From positions 1 through 52,049 of the forward strand of contig JAFEAV010000046.1 of assembly GCA_018266215.1 (NCBI GenBank): a stretch of DNA of 52,049 nt. The letters run 5' to 3'. A program made the translations under genes and the position numbers. This DNA comes from Cyanobacteria bacterium SZAS LIN-3. GTDB lineage: Bacteria; Cyanobacteriota; Vampirovibrionia; Obscuribacterales; Obscuribacteraceae. Each line of letters starts with the position of its first letter. Position 1 is the first letter of the stretch. Below, piece after piece: positions 29,892-39,202 of this stretch. The notes below the pieces were generated by a model. It ran no database searches and had not been told where the DNA came from. It saw only the letters and a list, made by a program, of their open reading frames with translations.

Positions 29892-31733
29892 ATGTCTGTG
29901 AGTTTGTCGAAAAAGGCCATAATTCTTGTCACTGTGCCTCTTGTTTTTGAGGTTCTTTTTGTCGGCGCGCTGGCCTACCTGCTGCATATGGTTCAGGCCG
30001 AGCGTGAACGCGAGAATCACGCCCGGGAGATTTCCACCCATGTAAACAGCGCTCTGGTGGCGCTGCTTGACCGGTTTTCGTCGTGCATTCTCTATCACGT
30101 ATCGGACAGTGATGCTTTCCGTCAGCGCTTTACGGGCTCCGGCAGCAAAATCAGCAATGAACTGAAAACGCTCAAAGCACTGGTTGCGCCTTTTCCCGAG
30201 GAAAAGCTGGCAATCGAGCGCATGACCGAGCTGTTTATCGGCTGCGGTGAAGACCTGCAGCGTGCCCAGGGGCAGCTGGAGCTGGGCGATAAGATGCAGG
30301 CCGCACGTATGTGGATGAAGGCCGACGGTGTTATCAGTCGGCTGCTCAAATCCATAGACGATATCGTCGCCTATCAGGAAAAGAATCTGCGTGACACCCG
30401 TTCGGCGCAGGAGCAGCTGGTGAAAAGCGTGGAGGTTATCCTCCTTCTCGGTGTCATCGGCAACGTTGTGCTGGCCTCCGGTCTGGTTGTTTACTTCAAC
30501 CGCGGCACAACCAGCCGCCTTAATACCCTGATGGACAACACCGTTCGCCTCGCTATCGCCATGCCGCTCAATGAACCGCTCAGCGGCGGCGATGAGATTG
30601 CCCATCTCGATTCGACTTTTCGCGAAATGGCCAGCGCGCTGGAGGAGTCGCGGCGCAAGGAGCGCGCCGTTGTCGACAACGCTGTGGACGTTATCTGCAC
30701 CATCGACCGGGACGGTGTTTTCACCGCCGTGAACCCGGCCGTTAAGGGCCTCTGGGGCTTTGACCCCGAAGAAATTATTGGTCAGCCAATCAGTCGGGTG
30801 ATTGTGCCCGAGGATTTCAAAGCCACCGTCAAGGCCATTGAAGATATCGTCAAATCGCCGCAGCAGGAAGGCAGTTTCGAAAATCGCATCATCTGCGCCG
30901 ACCGCAGAACCGTTGATTTTGCCTGGTCGGCGCACTGGTCGCGCAAGGACAAGTCGCTGTTTTGCGTGGCGCGCGATATCACCGAGCGCAAAGAAGTTGA
31001 CCGCATGAAGCGCGATTTCGTCGCTATGATCAGTCACGATCTGCGCACCCCGCTCACCTCCATACAGATGGTGCTCTCCCTGCTGGCCGCCGAGGCCTAT
31101 GGTCAGATAAACGACAACGGACACGAAAAGCTGGAGGCCGCCGAAGCCAATGTCGAGCGGCTTATCGGCCTCGTCAACGGCCTGCTCGATCTGGAAAAGA
31201 TGGAAAGCGGCAAGCTCGAGCTGACCCTGGACCTGTGCCGGGTGAGCGCTATTGTGAAGCCTTCGCTGACGGCTGTGGCCGGCTTTGCCGAGCAGCAGGG
31301 GGTTAAGCTCAAGGCGCCGCGGTTTGCGGCCGACGCGGGCGGTCAGAATCAGGCCGACCCCGAGGTCTATGCCGACCGCGACCGGCTGGTGCAGGTTGTG
31401 ATTAATCTGATCTCCAACGCCGTCAAGTTTTCTCCCAAAGGCGGAACCGTTGAACTGGCGGTCGATACCGAGCCGAAGGCGGTGAAAATATCGATCATCG
31501 ATCAGGGCCGGGGGGTGCCGGCTCATATGCGGGAGGCAGTGTTTGAGCGCTTCAAACAGGTGGAAGCCGCGGACGCAACGGTGAAAGGCGGCAGCGGACT
31601 GGGTCTTGCCATTTGCAAAGCTATTGTCGAGCGCCACGGCGGGCAAATCGGAGTCGATTCGGTTGAGGGGCAGGGCAGCACTTTCTGGTTTAGACTGCCG
31701 CGAGACGTGGTTAAAGGTGCCAGAGGAAGCTAA
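29892..31733 (+). CDS. Sensor histidine kinase A with PAS domain
   Basis: 613 aa from ATG 29892; a GTG at 29883 adds three residues. Order: TM1 (about 6-30), a ~145-residue helical periplasmic region, TM2 (about 180-203), HAMP, PAS (about 255-365; ICTIDRDGVFTAVNPAVKGLWGF), HisKA with the phospho-accepting His at about 382 (MISHDLRTPL), and the ATPase domain (NLISNAVKFSP as N-box, DQGRGVP as G1, GSGLGLAI as G2). It autophosphorylates and passes phosphate to the response regulator that starts 41 nt downstream. The same architecture and order recur at 39203-41720, pointing to duplication. The signal is unknown. Confidence 0.9.
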   Translation: MSVSLSKKAIILVTVPLVFEVLFVGALAYLLHMVQAERERENHAREISTHVNSALVALLDRFSSCILYHVSDSDAFRQRFTGSGSKISNELKTLKALVAPFPEEKLAIERMTELFIGCGEDLQRAQGQLELGDKMQAARMWMKADGVISRLLKSIDDIVAYQEKNLRDTRSAQEQLVKSVEVILLLGVIGNVVLASGLVVYFNRGTTSRLNTLMDNTVRLAIAMPLNEPLSGGDEIAHLDSTFREMASALEESRRKERAVVDNAVDVICTIDRDGVFTAVNPAVKGLWGFDPEEIIGQPISRVIVPEDFKATVKAIEDIVKSPQQEGSFENRIICADRRTVDFAWSAHWSRKDKSLFCVARDITERKEVDRMKRDFVAMISHDLRTPLTSIQMVLSLLAAEAYGQINDNGHEKLEAAEANVERLIGLVNGLLDLEKMESGKLELTLDLCRVSAIVKPSLTAVAGFAEQQGVKLKAPRFAADAGGQNQADPEVYADRDRLVQVVINLISNAVKFSPKGGTVELAVDTEPKAVKISIIDQGRGVPAHMREAVFERFKQVEAADATVKGGSGLGLAICKAIVERHGGQIGVDSVEGQGSTFWFRLPRDVVKGARGS

Positions 31734-31773
31734 TACGCCTGAGGCAGGCAGCGAAGGACCGAAAAGGAAGGTA

Positions 31774-32451
31774 ATGACCGTGGCCAAAGTACTGGTAATC
31801 GAAGACGACGTGGCGCTGGCCAAAATGGTCAGCGATTGGCTTTCTCTGGAGCACCACAATACCGAACTGGTGCACGACGGCGCTGACGCGGCCGCTCGCT
31901 TGCGAGTCTACGACTACGACCTGATTGTCCTGGACTGGGAATTGCCCGGGGTTATGGGTGTCGATATTCTCAAAGAGTTTCGTTCGCGCGGTGGACTGAC
32001 GCCGGTTTTGATGCTCACCGGCCGCGGTACCATTGATGATAAAGAGAAAGGTTTTGATTGCGGCGCCGATGATTATTTGACCAAGCCCTTTCATGCCAAG
32101 GAGCTTACGGCCCGACTGCGGGCTCTTTTGCGTCGGCCCGAGGCCTACCTGGGAGAGACCCTGAAAGTCGGGGATATTTCACTGGACCGGGCTAATTTTC
32201 GCGTCCTGCGCGGAGACGAAGAGATACGCCTTCTGCCGAAGGAATTTGCCCTGCTGGAATTTTTGATGCGCAATCAAAATCGCGTTTTTGCGCCGGAGGC
32301 CCTGCTCAACCGGGTCTGGGTGACCGAGTCTGAAGCCACTGTTGATGCGCTTACAACTTGCATCAAGCGTCTGCGCAAGAAAATCGATGTTGAGGGCAAG
32401 CCTTCTGTGATTCGCACCGTCCATGGTGTCGGTTACAAGCTGGAAGCTTAG
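31774..32451 (+). CDS. OmpR/PhoB-family response regulator A
   Basis: 225 aa from ATG 31774 (AGGAAGG upstream; the frame is open further into the kinase gene). Receiver domain: VLVIEDDVAL, phospho-acceptor Asp at about 54 (IVLDWELPG), Thr/Ser switch LMLTGRG, Lys in LTKPFHAKEL. The DNA-binding winged helix (about 130-225) has LLPKEFALLEFLMRN, VDALTTCIKRLRKKI and TVHGVGYKLE. Partner of kinase A. It converges with the lipoprotein gene at 32448, overlapping by 4 nt. Confidence 0.9.
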   Translation: MTVAKVLVIEDDVALAKMVSDWLSLEHHNTELVHDGADAAARLRVYDYDLIVLDWELPGVMGVDILKEFRSRGGLTPVLMLTGRGTIDDKEKGFDCGADDYLTKPFHAKELTARLRALLRRPEAYLGETLKVGDISLDRANFRVLRGDEEIRLLPKEFALLEFLMRNQNRVFAPEALLNRVWVTESEATVDALTTCIKRLRKKIDVEGKPSVIRTVHGVGYKLEA

Positions 32452-33491
32452 TCAAAAGCCTTGAATACTCTCCACTGACCATCGTCCAGAATAAACAAAT
32501 TTTCGCTTACCGGCATTTTGCTGCGCCGGGCCGCCTGTTCTGTTGTCTGGCGCAGCTGAGCCAGTGCTCCCGGGGTGGCGTCCCCACAAATGAAAAGAGT
32601 TTCGCGGGTGGGAATTGCCGCTACCAGCCGACCGTTGACCTTGCCGGCCATATCTTTGACATAACGATCGAGCAGAATTAAGCTGGGATCGTAGGTACCG
32701 CCGGCGGTGACATTGAATATGGCGCCCTGTGGCTTGAGGGATACTTTCTGGGCCAGCATGCGCTCGATATTGCGCATGGCTGTGCCTTTCAGCAGTTCTC
32801 TTTTTGTTTTGGCGTAATGCTCGAGGTAGTCTCGGTCCATTGGTTTTGGCGCGGGGGGATCGTCGACGCCGTAGACGATGTATAGGTCGCCAAAAAGTTT
32901 TTCGTAGTACATGGCTTCCAGCGCGCCTTTGCCGCTGTTTTTTACGGTCTGGATAAATTTTTCGCCGCGTATCAGAGGGACAATTTTGTCTACGGGATCT
33001 TCTCCCGCGAGTGGCTCCTGAATAAATGCCACCATGCTGTAAATGGTGGTCATATTGGGCCGCACCAGCTCTTCTCGGTGCCCTGGCCGATCCTTGCAGA
33101 GGGCCCAGAGCTTATGCAAATCGATCTTGCAGCTGTGGCGATCTGTTTTTGCGACGCGCACGGAGAGTTTAAGCGGGCCTTCCGCAATCACCTGCGTCTG
33201 CGGCATGGCCTTGTGAATGCCCTCGCCATACAGGCTTGTAAACTCGCTTTCCGTCAGGTTCTTCGCTTCCAGCCGGTTGTCGAAAATGTTCTCCGGCAGC
33301 CGCTTTTGCGCATCCGCCACCGCCGGTGTCGGTGGTGCAGCGATCTCAATTTTGATCGGCTCCGCGCTCTTGCCGGTCGTTGTCCCCGGCTCGGGCTCAG
33401 GCTTTGCGCAACTTTGCAGCAGGCCCGCGGTGAGAGCGGTGATCACAAAGTATTTGTATTTCAACCTATTCTTAATTGGGGGAACCACCAT
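32448..33491 (-). CDS. Lipoprotein of unknown function
   Basis: 347 aa from ATG 33491 (the frame is open to 33566, but the signal sequence begins here). The signal peptide ends with a lipobox (GLLQSC), so the mature protein is lipid-anchored at Cys, followed by a Pro/Glu-rich spacer (KPEPEPGTTTGKSAEPIKIE). The folded part (about 75-347) mixes helices and strands, with one Cys pair candidate (HSCKIDLHKLWALC) and FICGDATPG near the end. No family was recognised. It is divergent from the 33560 gene (68 bp between starts). Confidence 0.7.
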   Translation of the reverse strand: MVVPPIKNRLKYKYFVITALTAGLLQSCAKPEPEPGTTTGKSAEPIKIEIAAPPTPAVADAQKRLPENIFDNRLEAKNLTESEFTSLYGEGIHKAMPQTQVIAEGPLKLSVRVAKTDRHSCKIDLHKLWALCKDRPGHREELVRPNMTTIYSMVAFIQEPLAGEDPVDKIVPLIRGEKFIQTVKNSGKGALEAMYYEKLFGDLYIVYGVDDPPAPKPMDRDYLEHYAKTKRELLKGTAMRNIERMLAQKVSLKPQGAIFNVTAGGTYDPSLILLDRYVKDMAGKVNGRLVAAIPTRETLFICGDATPGALAQLRQTTEQAARRSKMPVSENLFILDDGQWRVFKAFD

Positions 33492-33559
33492 GGACCGCGC
33501 CTCGCCGGAATTTGATAATAGCATCCGGCGCAGGCAAAAATCTGGAGGGCGCGTAAGGC

Positions 33560-34342
33560 GTGACACAGGAAACTGGCTCGGCGGAAAAGCCCAGTCAAGA
33601 AATCATAGTGGCGATCTTTGGCAGGTGGGCAAATACGGCTGAAATCGCGGCAAGACTGGCGGACAGTTCTTGTCGAAATTTTTGTCAGGGCCGGACGCTG
33701 ATCAACAAGCAGTTCGGCAGAGTCATTTATGATCTTGAAATTCGTGAGCGCGATCCGGCTTTGAGCAGCTCGGTAATTTCCTGCGGTGCCGGTCGTTTGA
33801 GCCCGCGCGAAATCGAGGCTGTGCACGAGCATACTCACTATGTTGTTTTGACCGGCCCGGTCAGTGCCGTTGTCAGCCACGTGCAATCGCAGGTGGAAGC
33901 GGCGCTGGACATGTTAAATACCGTCGCGGCGCTGATTCAGGACCTCAACGGTGATGTCGTGCATGTGGCCACCGCCGGCATTTCGCATACCCTCGAGAGC
34001 TGGGTTGATATGAACAATCAGTGCAACGAAAGCGCTACCGTCAACGCTTTTGTTCAGCGCATCGGCGGCGGCGGCGTGTTTTTCTCTTGCGGCATGCATG
34101 CCTTTGGCTATGCGGATGCGCGACTGACCGAAGATTTGCCCCCGGCTGAGGGCGCTAAAGTACTTTTTGAATTTCTCCTGCACAGTCTCACAACCGGCTT
34201 GAATAACCAGGGTTCGCCCTTCGTCTTTCAATCGCAATCGGTTGAAGGTGGCTTCCGCGCCACAATCGGTCAGTGCACCGAATGGCGAAAAGACTCGGCT
34301 CTCTATAATCGATTCGGCGTCTGGAATCTGGTGCGCGTCTAA
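33560..34342 (+). CDS. DUF4261-like protein of unknown function
   Basis: 260 aa from GTG 33560. It is soluble, with no signal peptide. The stretch HTHYVVLTGPVSAVVSHVQSQVEAALDMLNTVAALIQDLNGDVVHVATAGISHTLESWVD has the strand-helix pattern of DUF4261 proteins, where an acidic/Ala-rich helix packs on beta strands. The C-terminal half, including FEFLLHSLTTGLNNQG, continues that fold. Seven Cys residues are scattered. The function of the family is not known. It has its own start region, divergent from the lipoprotein gene. Confidence 0.5.
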   Translation: MTQETGSAEKPSQEIIVAIFGRWANTAEIAARLADSSCRNFCQGRTLINKQFGRVIYDLEIRERDPALSSSVISCGAGRLSPREIEAVHEHTHYVVLTGPVSAVVSHVQSQVEAALDMLNTVAALIQDLNGDVVHVATAGISHTLESWVDMNNQCNESATVNAFVQRIGGGGVFFSCGMHAFGYADARLTEDLPPAEGAKVLFEFLLHSLTTGLNNQGSPFVFQSQSVEGGFRATIGQCTEWRKDSALYNRFGVWNLVRV

Positions 34343-34524
34343 ACTTTTTACTTCCCGTCGGCGAAATATGAGTAGTTAAGACAAGAGGTGAGCTAAGCCC
34401 ACCCCCTCTCCTTATCATCCCCCTCGACGATAGCCTAATTGTCTTCGAAGCGCCTGCCCTTTGCCTGTTCGGTGCAACTCAGTTGCTCTCGGGCTGCTTC
34501 GTGATTACTAAGATAGAGGGAGGC

Positions 34525-34564
34525 TGTGACAGAGGCGTAACGAGCCTGTGACACCGGCGTGACG
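34525..34564. repeat. Tandem 18-nt direct repeat spaced 22 bp
   Basis: TGTGACAGAGGCGTAACG (34525-34542) and TGTGACACCGGCGTGACG (34547-34564) match at 15 of 18 positions. They lie in the 239-bp gap between converging genes; the rest of that gap shows nothing recognisable. Confidence 0.5.
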
Positions 34565-34581
34565 AAAGCGATTTTTTTCAA

Positions 34582-36138
34582 CTAATTCTGGCTTATAAGC
34601 TGAGCGAATTCGGACTCAAAGCCCAGAACCATGAACAGCAGGGCCGCGAGGCCGAGATAGCAGGTGGCGAATAGAAACTTAAGCGATATCGCTTGAGAAA
34701 AATACTCCGGGGTAGTGCGAGCCATTTTCCAGCGCTCCTTGAGATCCAGCCAGGCGCTGCGACCCAACCAGTAGAGGAGAAAGACCTTCAGGGGCAGGGT
34801 GGAAACGCGCTGCAGGGTGGGCATGCCGCCGTCGATCGAAATGAACGAGAAATACAGGACCGCAAAGCCTACCAGTGCGTAAAGCGCCAGGCCCAGAATC
34901 CACATATGTCGGCTGATGGCCATTGAAATTCTCCCGCCATCCATGGGTGCAAGCGGAATCAGATTGAAAAGATTGAGGGCAAAGGCGTATTTGGCCGCTT
35001 CGGCCAGAAAGTCGATTTGCAGCTTGATGCCGATGTAGAAAGCGATCAGTGCCCCTACGGTGCCGGCCGCCGGCCCGGCGATGGCGAAATAGGCTTCTTC
35101 GCGGCAGGATTTCGGCTGGGTGAGCATGGTGATGACCGCGCCCAGAGGTGTAAACACCGGCGGCGTGACCGCTACCCCGACCTGACGGGCGGCGAGATAG
35201 TGTCCCATTTCGTGCACGAGCAGAAGGATGAGGAAAGAAGCGGCCACCGCCGGGGATCCGAAAATGAACCAGAAGAAGGCCACGGTCACGCACAGGCTGC
35301 CCAGTTGCTTGCGCCGGCTGGGCAGGCCCGCCAGCGAGGGCAGGGTGCGGCCGGTGGCCTTGCAAACCGCTACCAGCCTTTTGTGCAGGACGCCGCCGTT
35401 GACCAGTTTGGCCAGGGTGATGGCCAGAAAGGGCGGCACTTCGGGCCGGTCGTTGGAAGGGGCTTCCAGGGCGTCTATGGCCTGGCTCACGACCTGAAAT
35501 GCCTCGGCCTGCCGGCCCTGTTCGGTCAGGAAGAAGCCCAGACCGGCCAGACAGGCGCAGCGGTCGGCTGTTGTTGTAATGCCGTTCCTTTCGAGCTGGC
35601 CAAAGATTTCCAGGGCGTGCCGGTAGAGATGCTCGCGCCTGGGGGCGCTCTGATCCCCCAGCAGGGCGGCGCAGTAGTAATACCAGGCGGCCTGCCCGCT
35701 GTTGGGGCCCTGGAAGCTGCTGAGCAGCTCGGCCACACGTTCGAAGGTCTCCGAGGCCCCGCGCATGTCGCCCACTTGCTGTTGGGCAACGGCTACATTT
35801 TTGAGGGCGTTGGCCAGGTCCCGTTCTTTGCCGGCTGTATCTTCCGGCACTGCTCTGTGCGCGGCCGTCAGGCCGTAATGAGCAGGTGGCGTGTAGGTCG
35901 TGCCGACCCCAGCCGGGCCGTTCGTCGCGGGTATTTTGGTGGCGTTCCCCCCTGCCCCCGGACCACCGTTTTCAATTACCTGCGCCGCCAATTCCTGCGC
36001 GGCATTGCCGGCCTCCAGAATGGCGTTCTGGTAGCAGGCATCCGCTGTTTCGTAGTCCTCTCGGCCTATGGCGTCGAACGCGGCGAAGATAGCCTGATCG
36101 ATCTTCGGCCAGAAATCAGGGGACAGGTTAGGGGACAA
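34582..36138 (-). CDS. M50 (site-2 protease-like) membrane metalloprotease with N-terminal TPR region
   Basis: 518 aa from TTG 36138, a tentative start (no earlier ATG/GTG and no clear ribosome-binding site). The N-terminal ~270 residues are helical with TPR-like repeats (LANALKNVAVAQQQVGDMRGASETFERVAELL, then AGLGFFLTEQGRQAEAFQVVSQAIDAL). The C-terminal half is membrane-embedded, with the zinc motif VHEMGHYLAARQ (HExxH) and the third ligand region NLIPLAPMDGGR (N-P-x2-x-D-G-G), as in S2P proteases, which cut membrane proteins. Near the end, the palindrome at 34681 is read as QAISLKF within a hydrophobic loop. The two-part layout suggests regulated proteolysis with a protein-binding sensor. 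Confidence 0.8.
   Translation of the reverse strand: MSPNLSPDFWPKIDQAIFAAFDAIGREDYETADACYQNAILEAGNAAQELAAQVIENGGPGAGGNATKIPATNGPAGVGTTYTPPAHYGLTAAHRAVPEDTAGKERDLANALKNVAVAQQQVGDMRGASETFERVAELLSSFQGPNSGQAAWYYYCAALLGDQSAPRREHLYRHALEIFGQLERNGITTTADRCACLAGLGFFLTEQGRQAEAFQVVSQAIDALEAPSNDRPEVPPFLAITLAKLVNGGVLHKRLVAVCKATGRTLPSLAGLPSRRKQLGSLCVTVAFFWFIFGSPAVAASFLILLLVHEMGHYLAARQVGVAVTPPVFTPLGAVITMLTQPKSCREEAYFAIAGPAAGTVGALIAFYIGIKLQIDFLAEAAKYAFALNLFNLIPLAPMDGGRISMAISRHMWILGLALYALVGFAVLYFSFISIDGGMPTLQRVSTLPLKVFLLYWLGRSAWLDLKERWKMARTTPEYFSQAISLKFLFATCYLGLAALLFMVLGFESEFAQLISQN
34681..34694. repeat. Palindromic repeat copy 7
   Basis: Exact AAGCGATATCGCTT inside the M50 protease gene, read as SQAISLKF, a different frame from the SDIAS copies. 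Confidence 0.85.
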
Positions 36139-36227
36139 GTTGTTTTCGGCCGCCGCAATTGGGAATAGCTGTATTTTACAGGAGAAAGGAGGCCCTTGCG
36201 GCGGCCCGGGCGAAGCTGTTCGGCGCC

Positions 36228-36641
36228 TCAGTCCGCAGTAATCGGGATCTTCCTGGGCAGGGCGCGCGGGCTCTTGGGCAGGACCAGTTTCAGCACGCCG
36301 TCTTTTACGGTGGCTTCGATGCCGTCCCGGTCAATCTCGCTGGAGAGCGTGAAAACCCGGCGGAAATCACCGTAGCCGTATTCGGCATAACTCAATTTGT
36401 ATCCGTCCAGCGCCGCCGGCCGCGATTGGGTGACACCGTGAATCGTCAGGACATTGCGCTCCAGCGTTATGTCCAGCGAGTTCTGGTTTACTCCAGGCAT
36501 ATCCGCCAGAACTACTATTTGCTCTTTCGACTCAAAAATGTCGGCGCGGGGAGCAAACACTTTTTTCTGCCTTTTAGGCTCGCTCTCTTCGGTGGCGAGC
36601 GTTAAATTTGTTTTTTCTTTTTCTACAGTTTCAGTCGTCAT
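36228..36641 (-). CDS. Hsp20/alpha-crystallin small heat-shock protein B
   Basis: 137 aa with GAGG before ATG 36641. The alpha-crystallin core is clear: VFAPRADIFESKEQIVVLADMPGVNQNSLDITLERNVLTIHG, then YGDFRRVFTLSSEIDRDGIEATVKDGVLKLVLPKS. It holds unfolding proteins for refolding by other chaperones. It lies 39 nt after the gene at 36681-37127, so the two Hsp20 genes form one operon; they are only moderately similar, so they may form mixed oligomers. No CIRCE element was found upstream. Confidence 0.9.
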   Translation of the reverse strand: MTTETVEKEKTNLTLATEESEPKRQKKVFAPRADIFESKEQIVVLADMPGVNQNSLDITLERNVLTIHGVTQSRPAALDGYKLSYAEYGYGDFRRVFTLSSEIDRDGIEATVKDGVLKLVLPKSPRALPRKIPITAD

Positions 36642-36680
36642 GATTTTTACCTCGTGAAATAGTGCCCGGAAATCAAGCTC

Positions 36681-37127
36681 TTATTTAGCGCTGACGGCTA
36701 TCTTGCGGGGCTTTTCGGATTCGGCACGGGGCAGGGTAATTTGCAAAACACCATCTCTAAAATGAGCTTGCACCCCATCGCTTTCCACGGCGAAAGGCAG
36801 CCGCAGAGTTCTGGAAAACTGGCCGTGGCCGCGTTCCTGGCGCAACCAGGACTGACCTTCGGCGAGCACTTCCGGCTGTCTCGAACCGCGAATGGTCAGG
36901 GTGTCATGTAGTACGGATAATTCAATTGATTCGGTGCTGACGCCCGCCAGTTCGGCCGTGACGATGACACCGTTCTCGTTGGTCCAGACGTTCAGCGGTG
37001 GAAAATCCGCCTGTCCATCGGACGGGGAGCCATCGCTCGCCAGTAAACGATTGAGCTGTTGCTGCACTCGCTCCATCTCCCGAAGGGAGCTCCACAGCCC
37101 GTTATCTGCTATTCGCTGAAGAAACAT
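36681..37127 (-). CDS. Hsp20/alpha-crystallin small heat-shock protein A
   Basis: 148 aa with AGGAGG before ATG 37127. The N-terminal region (LQRIADNGLWSSLREMERVQQQLNRLL) precedes the alpha-crystallin domain: FPPLNVWTNENGVIVTAELAGVSTESIELSVLHDTLTIRG, then HGQFSRTLRLPFAVESDGVQAHFRDGVLQITLPRAE. First gene of the Hsp20 pair. A heat-shock regulator site was not recognised in the upstream 240 bp. Confidence 0.9.
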   Translation of the reverse strand: MFLQRIADNGLWSSLREMERVQQQLNRLLASDGSPSDGQADFPPLNVWTNENGVIVTAELAGVSTESIELSVLHDTLTIRGSRQPEVLAEGQSWLRQERGHGQFSRTLRLPFAVESDGVQAHFRDGVLQITLPRAESEKPRKIAVSAK

Positions 37128-37375
37128 ACCAGCGCCTCCTGTGAAGTGGTGACACTAAAAAATCTAACCAAATCGGGTCGGCGCCTTTCGAATTTACAGA
37201 AACCTTTAAAGTTTGCTTTTTGAAACTCCTCTGGCCTGCGGCCTTTTGCACCCCTTTGCTGATTCTTTTTATCGGCGTTCCACGAAAGTGCCAAAACTAT
37301 TTTGTATTGTCAGTGCATGGGAACACACTCCCATCCCCCTCTTCCATCCCCCTTTTTCTATTCGGTGACCTGAAC

Positions 37376-37825
37376 ATGCCAAATGATGCAGCAACCATGA
37401 ACGCTTGGGAAAAGCGTGACGCCGTCGAATCGACCCTGAGCACCGGCGATGCCCTGCGGGCTCAGACCATGCTCGATTCCATCAAAGACCAGCAACTATT
37501 TATGGACCTTCTGGCTTCCAAGGCCCAGCGGGACAATCTTCCCGGGCTGGTGATCACCGCCGACAAGCAGGAGCACGTTCATCAGATCAAGACACCTAAA
37601 ATGACCATCACCGATGAAGGTGGTCACCTCACCGCCAAGGCCAATAGCTGGACCGATGCCCTGAGTTCCAAACTGACCCAGGCCAAAGACGGCGTGATCG
37701 ACTTTCTGACCACAAAAACCCCGCCGGCCAAGGGCAGTTTCGAAGACTGCTGGAATACTAAGCTAACCTCGGATAGCTGCACCAATCGCCGCATTGATTC
37801 GCAAGTAAAGGCCAATGGCGGCTAA
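37376..37825 (+). CDS. Protein of unknown function (149 aa)
   Basis: 149 aa from ATG 37376 (the frame is open upstream to 37220, but that part looks non-coding). It has a helical N-terminus (ALRAQTMLDSIKDQQLFMDLL) and a beta-prone middle (LPGLVITADKQEHVHQIKTPKMTITDEGG), then a helical region and two Cys residues near the end (FEDCWNTKLTSDSCTN). No signal peptide and no family recognised. It converges with the GH75-like gene at 37837. Confidence 0.55.
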   Translation: MPNDAATMNAWEKRDAVESTLSTGDALRAQTMLDSIKDQQLFMDLLASKAQRDNLPGLVITADKQEHVHQIKTPKMTITDEGGHLTAKANSWTDALSSKLTQAKDGVIDFLTTKTPPAKGSFEDCWNTKLTSDSCTNRRIDSQVKANGG

Positions 37826-37836
37826 AAGCCTCCGGC

Positions 37837-39054
37837 TCAGGCCACAATGTCGCCGGCCCCGCGCGCGCCCAGGCGAGAGGCCATAAGCTCGGGACTGCGG
37901 GCGATGTCACCGGTGCCTGTGCCCGAATGCGGCACAATGACAAATTCGATGCACTTCTGGTCCGTGCCGCCGTGATTGGGATTGTCGCTCAGCCCCAGAG
38001 CCCGACACAGGCCCTGGGAGCCTTCGCCGAGCTTCCCGCTCGGGCCCTGATCGCCGAATATTGCCGGGACGATTTTGCCGTTTTGGGTGTTTCTAACCCA
38101 AGCGATATCGCTTAACTTTACGCCCATACGTTTCCATTTTTCGCCCAGCGGCAAAACGAAGTAATTGACTTCCTTGGCGTTAAGTGGGCGTCCGTCGCTG
38201 TTGCGCAAGCTTGTGCCGGCCTGGCCGAAGCGGTCGCTGCTCCAGTCCGGGCCGCCGTCGGCGTCGACGCGCAGGTGGGTGCGCATATAAACTGTTCCGT
38301 CGGGCAGCTGAATCATTCGGTCGCTGGCGGACCCTGTGAGTGCCTCCGCCCGGGCGAAGCGAGTATTAATGTCGCCGGATGCCAGATCCGGGCTGATATA
38401 CGCGGAAGTGTCGCTGCTGCAATTTGCCGGCGCTGCCGTCCGGTAGCCGTAATCGGAGGTGCTGGCAATTGAGCCGGCGTATTCCCTTTCGTTTCCTCGC
38501 CGGGTGCCGTTGCCGCCATGGTCTCTTTCTTCGGATCTCTGGTGGTGCGCCCCTTCGCTGTGTCGATGGTGCACCGAATGTCTGACGTGCTCGTTATTTG
38601 TGCCGGCGGCGACGGTTTTGTTTGTTATTTCCCTGCCGTTTTTGTCTACCAGGCCGTCCAGGTAGGGCCGGCTGCCTGTTCCGTCTATCCGGCTGACCAC
38701 GATGTGGGTCTTATTGCCCTCACCGCTGGCTGAAATGCGCAGGTGCAGGGGCTTGCCTGCGCCGTCCCGCTCGGTCAGGTCCTTATTCTGGCTGAGGGCC
38801 AGTTTGTGGGCGGCGGCGAGACGCTCGCCCGTTGTTTTGTGGCCATCGGTGAGTGTGTGCTTGAGGCCGACTATTTCGGTATTGGGAAGATGGGCCGACC
38901 CGGACCCTGCCGGCTTGCTCGTTGTTTTATGAGCCTGCCAGTCGGCCGGAGAGAGTGCGTGGACGAGCGACTGATGGTCGTTTTTTTCCTGCTTGTGGAT
39001 GCCTTGATCATGACCGTCGTGATGATTGTGCCCGTGCTCGTGCTGCTGCCCCAT
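37837..39054 (-). CDS. GH75 chitosanase-like protein with His-rich N-terminus
   Basis: 405 aa with AGGGAG before ATG 39054. The first ~25 residues are His/Gly/Asp-rich (HEHGHNHHDGHDQGIHK), a likely metal-binding stretch, and no signal peptide is evident. A linker (about 30-200) of low complexity follows. The C-terminal ~200 residues fit glycoside hydrolase family 75: MRTHLRVDADGGPDW, NYFVLPLGEKW, SDIAWVRNTQNGK, VPAIFGDQGPSGKLGEGSQGL (the Asp and Glu in GD and GEGS are the expected catalytic pair), and CIEFVIVPHSGTG. GH75 enzymes hydrolyse chitosan-like polymers. The palindromic repeat encodes LSDIA within this domain, where the family normally has a similar strand. Confidence 0.65.
   Translation of the reverse strand: MGQQHEHGHNHHDGHDQGIHKQEKNDHQSLVHALSPADWQAHKTTSKPAGSGSAHLPNTEIVGLKHTLTDGHKTTGERLAAAHKLALSQNKDLTERDGAGKPLHLRISASGEGNKTHIVVSRIDGTGSRPYLDGLVDKNGREITNKTVAAGTNNEHVRHSVHHRHSEGAHHQRSEERDHGGNGTRRGNEREYAGSIASTSDYGYRTAAPANCSSDTSAYISPDLASGDINTRFARAEALTGSASDRMIQLPDGTVYMRTHLRVDADGGPDWSSDRFGQAGTSLRNSDGRPLNAKEVNYFVLPLGEKWKRMGVKLSDIAWVRNTQNGKIVPAIFGDQGPSGKLGEGSQGLCRALGLSDNPNHGGTDQKCIEFVIVPHSGTGTGDIARSPELMASRLGARGAGDIVA
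38100..38113. repeat. Palindromic repeat copy 8
   Basis: Exact AAGCGATATCGCTT inside the GH75-like gene, read as KLSDIAW. Confidence 0.85.
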
Positions 39055-39202
39055 ACACTCTCCCTGCCATCTTTGCTCTGTCCCGGGCTTGCTGCCCTCA
39101 CATTGATCCTAGGAAGAGACTTTGGCAAAGTCGGGACAATTTTGCCGCCCGACACCGTTATAATGGCCAGGCTCCCCCAAGGCCGGCCGGTGCCGAGAAA
39201 GC

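Noticed and set aside
29148..31859. A 903-codon open frame antisense to sensor kinase A and the 29012 gene
   Set aside because: It lies across two well-supported genes on the other strand or in another frame, has no recognisable domain and its sequence is low-complexity Arg/His-rich at one end; a codon-bias shadow.
37128..37375. CIRCE heat-shock operator before the Hsp20 operon
   Set aside because: No TTAGCACTC-N9-GAGTGCTAA or close variant was found.
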